A stretch of 8,997 nucleotides of DNA. Origin: Candidatus Cloacimonadota bacterium (GTDB taxonomy: Bacteria; Cloacimonadota; Cloacimonadia; Cloacimonadales; Cloacimonadaceae). The position numbers and the translations under genes are program-made. Location of the stretch: assembly GCA_023230025.1 (NCBI GenBank), contig JALNYD010000103.1:1-8997 (forward strand), in the 5' to 3' direction. Below the pieces are notes generated by a model. It did not search any database. It saw only the letters and a list, made by a program, of their open reading frames with translations, and was not told the DNA's origin. Shown in pieces: positions 6,389 to 8,997 of this stretch (position 1 is the stretch's first letter; each line of letters begins with the position of its first letter).

Positions 6389-8997
6389 TTAGTACTGCAG
6401 CTGCCTGGGGATGAAGTTGTGTAATTGATTACTGCTGCGGTTGTTTGGTGCATCAGAGTTGCCAACAATCCGGAAAAAGGCTTTGGCGGCATCAGGCAGA
6501 TCCAGGTTGGTTTCTGTTTGTTCCGATAGCAAAATCCAATCCTGCATATTAGTGCTTTGCCACACCTGATAGCTATGCGCCCCGCGGATTGGTTCCCAGT
6601 TCAGGCGGGTAACTCCTTCATCAAGCTGAAGCACAGCCTCTGTGGGTTCCAAAACGATGTTTTCCAGCATCAGGGTAAGCTTGGGAATATTGGAGGACAG
6701 GCTACCATCCTGAATGGGGCTTAGAGGATCCAGCACATCGACATCGCTGTGAGTAAATCGGCCACGGTTGGGAGCCGCAGGATCGTTGTATTGCACAAAG
6801 TGGTTGCTACTATTGTAATATTGAATATCCATGGGGCGGTTGCTCCGGATAGCCAGATTCCCCCCGGTGTACACAAAGGGTTCTGCAAAGCTCAGGATGG
6901 CAGTGCCTTCTCCAAGTTCAAAATCCACCATGCCATCAAAGACCAGAGTGTAATCCCCGGCATCAAGCCAGCCCGAGCTGAGATCCTGGGCAGTGGTATT
7001 CTTGATCCAAACTTTGAGAGCTTGTAGCCCCAAATCCTGCACGAAGTTGTAATGATACATGAGGCCAACGATGTTGCCATTGGGATAAAAAATCTCATCA
7101 GCCAGGTATATGCTTTCGGCAACGTTGTTTTTCCAATAGAAGTTGAAGGGCATGGTATTAGCTGTGCTCTCCGCATTATCAGTGGTGATGGTGGGTACTT
7201 CGGCATCAGGGTGAAGAATCCGCAGACTTTGGATTCCAGAAGCATTGTTTGCACTATTGTTATCGCCTGTGCTCAGCACCATGGCCTGAATGCGGAAAAA
7301 TCCAGACTGCGGAATATTGCAGATCATGCTGTGACTGGCCACTTCCCCGGGGGCAACCGGAGTGGTGAAAACGCTGTTTGAAAGCAGAGCTGAGGTGTCG
7401 GCATCGCGTAGTTGCACGCTATAGGTATTGCTGGGATTGTAGGAATCATTCAGCACATCCACCGTGAACTCCATGTTCAAGCCGTCCAGAGAATGGGCTG
7501 GACCGCGCAATGCTCTCATGTGCATATCATTAGCCGCAAGAGGTAGAATCTGCAGATCATCAATATAGATGATGCGATAACTTGCTCCCAAGCCATGTTT
7601 GAAGACGATATGGGAAGCCGAGCCGGAATATCCGGACAGGTTTAGATCCACCTGACTCCAACTTGAGCTCAATTCCACACTCTGAATCAGGTTGAAGGTG
7701 GCGTCCGGGCTGGTTTGGCTGCCAATCAGCAGGGTCTGACCAGAGCTACTGGCTTTGGCCCAGAAGCTAAGCTTCAGCCGGTTTATCGCAAGCGGCAGAG
7801 CAGCGCTGATGTAGCGAAGATCCGCATTGGCGTCCACAGAGTTATTCATTTGCATGCAGTTTGGGGCTGTATGGTAAGATGAGGTGCTGCTGCGCAGATA
7901 GGCAGAAGTTGAGCTGCTATTGATCAGAGTTGTAAAAGCAGATGGCATTTCTGGGATAACAAGATCATCAAAGCTCTCGGTGTAGGGAAGCTTCAAGCTG
8001 CTGCGCAATCTGAAATTATCCAGAAACATATTGTTGCCATATCCGCTGATCGCCTTGAAGATCAGGTAATAGTTCGCTCCGGCAGTCATCGTCAACGGGA
8101 AGGAATATTGATACCAGCCGGTGTTTGAGACCTGCGGACTAAGATTGATAGAGCGGTTCACGGTGCTGATCAAGCTGGGGCTGCCACTAAGATCTGGGCG
8201 GCTATTTAGATAAAGCTCGATGCGGTCAGCACGAGTGAGATACCCATTATCCCGATACATGGCAAAGGAAATCTGATAATCCAGATCAGTACTATTAGGA
8301 ATAATCATCTTGGGTGTAACCAGCAGAGCGTAGTGACCATCGGAGGCATAGTAGCTATTATAGCGCAGCATGGCAGAGCCATCATGGGGATTGCAGGCTG
8401 GCGAACCACCACTGGTTACTCGTTCAAACAAGCGGGTGCCATTACCGCTCTGACTGATCCAGCCATGTGGTGGAAAGGAGTTTTCGAAGCTCTCCAGATA
8501 TGGGGCCTGGCTAAAATCCCATTCAACCTGCGGTGCGCTACCCTTGCTGAAACTGATGCTGTTCCCGCTTGCCGAGCCGACATCATAGATACTCAGGTTT
8601 CCCAATCCGCCATCTTGAAGGAAGGGATAGGGATCGGTGCTGCTGTTGAAGACACTGCGACCGCTTTCCAGACTGAAGTTTGCGCTATTCAGGCTTCCAT
8701 TTGTGGATGGATTACCTCCAGGTCTGAACAGATATACTTCATCCGGAGGGCCATCGGCATTGCCGTCATATCGGGTATCAATTCGATAGATCAAAAGCCC
8801 GCTGCCAGGCAGGGAGCTTTCAAAGGTGCCGCTTTGTTTGCGGTATTCCAGCACATAGTATTGATTAGCATCATTGCTGTTGATCCGATATGCCTGCCCT
8901 GTGGACATGGTAAGCGCATTCAGGGTGTAGCTTTGATCCGCCGAGATGGTTGGTATGCTATCAATCCAATCCCCATATTTATATTTCATATAAGCGC
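6389..8997 (-). CDS. Secreted multidomain M6-type metalloprotease, C-terminal part only
   Basis: The frame is open to the right edge (two more codons, Ala-Tyr, precede the Met at 8989), so the true start and the HExxH catalytic motif lie outside. Numbering from that Met gives 866 residues, ending with TAA at 6389-6391. Residues 1-150 resemble the end of an M6 peptidase: AYMKYKYGDW, the LLIYRID segment, then an acidic, probably Ca-binding stretch GNADGPPDEVYLFRPGG (76-92). Two jelly-roll, choice-of-anchor/MAM-like domains follow (about 163-330 and 333-482), each opening with PY-ESF and ending in an LD/DDL strand. Next come a CARDB-like domain (about 484-592), a beta-rich domain (about 595-778) and a fibronectin III-like domain (about 782-844). 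There is no membrane anchor or recognisable sorting domain; the end is a 20-residue Asn/Gln-rich tail. The likely role is an exported protein that degrades or binds external polymers. The protease assignment rests on the remnant alone. Confidence 0.75.
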   Translation of the reverse strand, partial: AYMKYKYGDWIDSIPTISADQSYTLNALTMSTGQAYRINSNDANQYYVLEYRKQSGTFESSLPGSGLLIYRIDTRYDGNADGPPDEVYLFRPGGNPSTNGSLNSANFSLESGRSVFNSSTDPYPFLQDGGLGNLSIYDVGSASGNSISFSKGSAPQVEWDFSQAPYLESFENSFPPHGWISQSGNGTRLFERVTSGGSPACNPHDGSAMLRYNSYYASDGHYALLVTPKMIIPNSTDLDYQISFAMYRDNGYLTRADRIELYLNSRPDLSGSPSLISTVNRSINLSPQVSNTGWYQYSFPLTMTAGANYYLIFKAISGYGNNMFLDNFRLRSSLKLPYTESFDDLVIPEMPSAFTTLINSSSTSAYLRSSTSSYHTAPNCMQMNNSVDANADLRYISAALPLAINRLKLSFWAKASSSGQTLLIGSQTSPDATFNLIQSVELSSSWSQVDLNLSGYSGSASHIVFKHGLGASYRIIYIDDLQILPLAANDMHMRALRGPAHSLDGLNMEFTVDVLNDSYNPSNTYSVQLRDADTSALLSNSVFTTPVAPGEVASHSMICNIPQSGFFRIQAMVLSTGDNNSANNASGIQSLRILHPDAEVPTITTDNAESTANTMPFNFYWKNNVAESIYLADEIFYPNGNIVGLMYHYNFVQDLGLQALKVWIKNTTAQDLSSGWLDAGDYTLVFDGMVDFELGEGTAILSFAEPFVYTGGNLAIRSNRPMDIQYYNSSNHFVQYNDPAAPNRGRFTHSDVDVLDPLSPIQDGSLSSNIPKLTLMLENIVLEPTEAVLQLDEGVTRLNWEPIRGAHSYQVWQSTNMQDWILLSEQTETNLDLPDAAKAFFRIVGNSDAPNNRSSNQLHNFIPRQLQY

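Noticed and set aside
6749..7381. Plus-strand open frames inside the protease gene
   Set aside because: They lie fully within a long, well-supported minus-strand coding region and their translations show no family features.

Overview
The window looks like ordinary chromosome of a free-living bacterium with roughly balanced base composition. The best guess at the source is a Cloacimonadota-like or other FCB-group anaerobe. This rests mainly on the minus-strand gene: an M6-type metalloprotease C-terminus followed by jelly-roll, CARDB-like and fibronectin-like modules, an arrangement I associate with that group. It is an inference from family style, not from a marker gene.

Layout from left to right: (1) the 3' part of a DMT/EamA-family membrane transporter, cut by the left edge. 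(2) A 919-residue soluble hybrid sensor histidine kinase (three PAS domains, HisKA, HATPase, two receivers), translated from an ATG at 880 behind a strong Shine-Dalgarno sequence. (3) A tRNA-Asn (anticodon GTT) with encoded CCA. (4) A complete Cu(+)-type P1B ATPase (CopA-like) with an inverted repeat just ahead of its ribosome binding site. (5) A 281-bp convergent intergenic region packed with inverted repeats. (6) On the minus strand, the C-terminal 868 codons of a secreted multidomain M6-type protease, whose catalytic part lies beyond the right edge.

The protein genes do not form an obvious shared pathway. The kinase has no adjacent response regulator or target, and the copper ATPase has no adjacent regulator or chaperone. 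The complete genes appear to be independent units separated by 80-280 bp gaps.

The least explained part is the convergent gap 6108-6388. It holds several perfect short hairpins and a 60-bp composite element at 6284-6343. In that element an outer 11-bp perfect stem encloses two inner motifs whose order is swapped between the arms, so a simple hairpin and a pseudoknotted pairing are both possible. The same element carries GTNAC pentamers at an almost regular 11-bp spacing. It may be an interspersed palindromic repeat family, a structured 3'-UTR, or a phased protein-binding site. A genome-wide search would be the first test.
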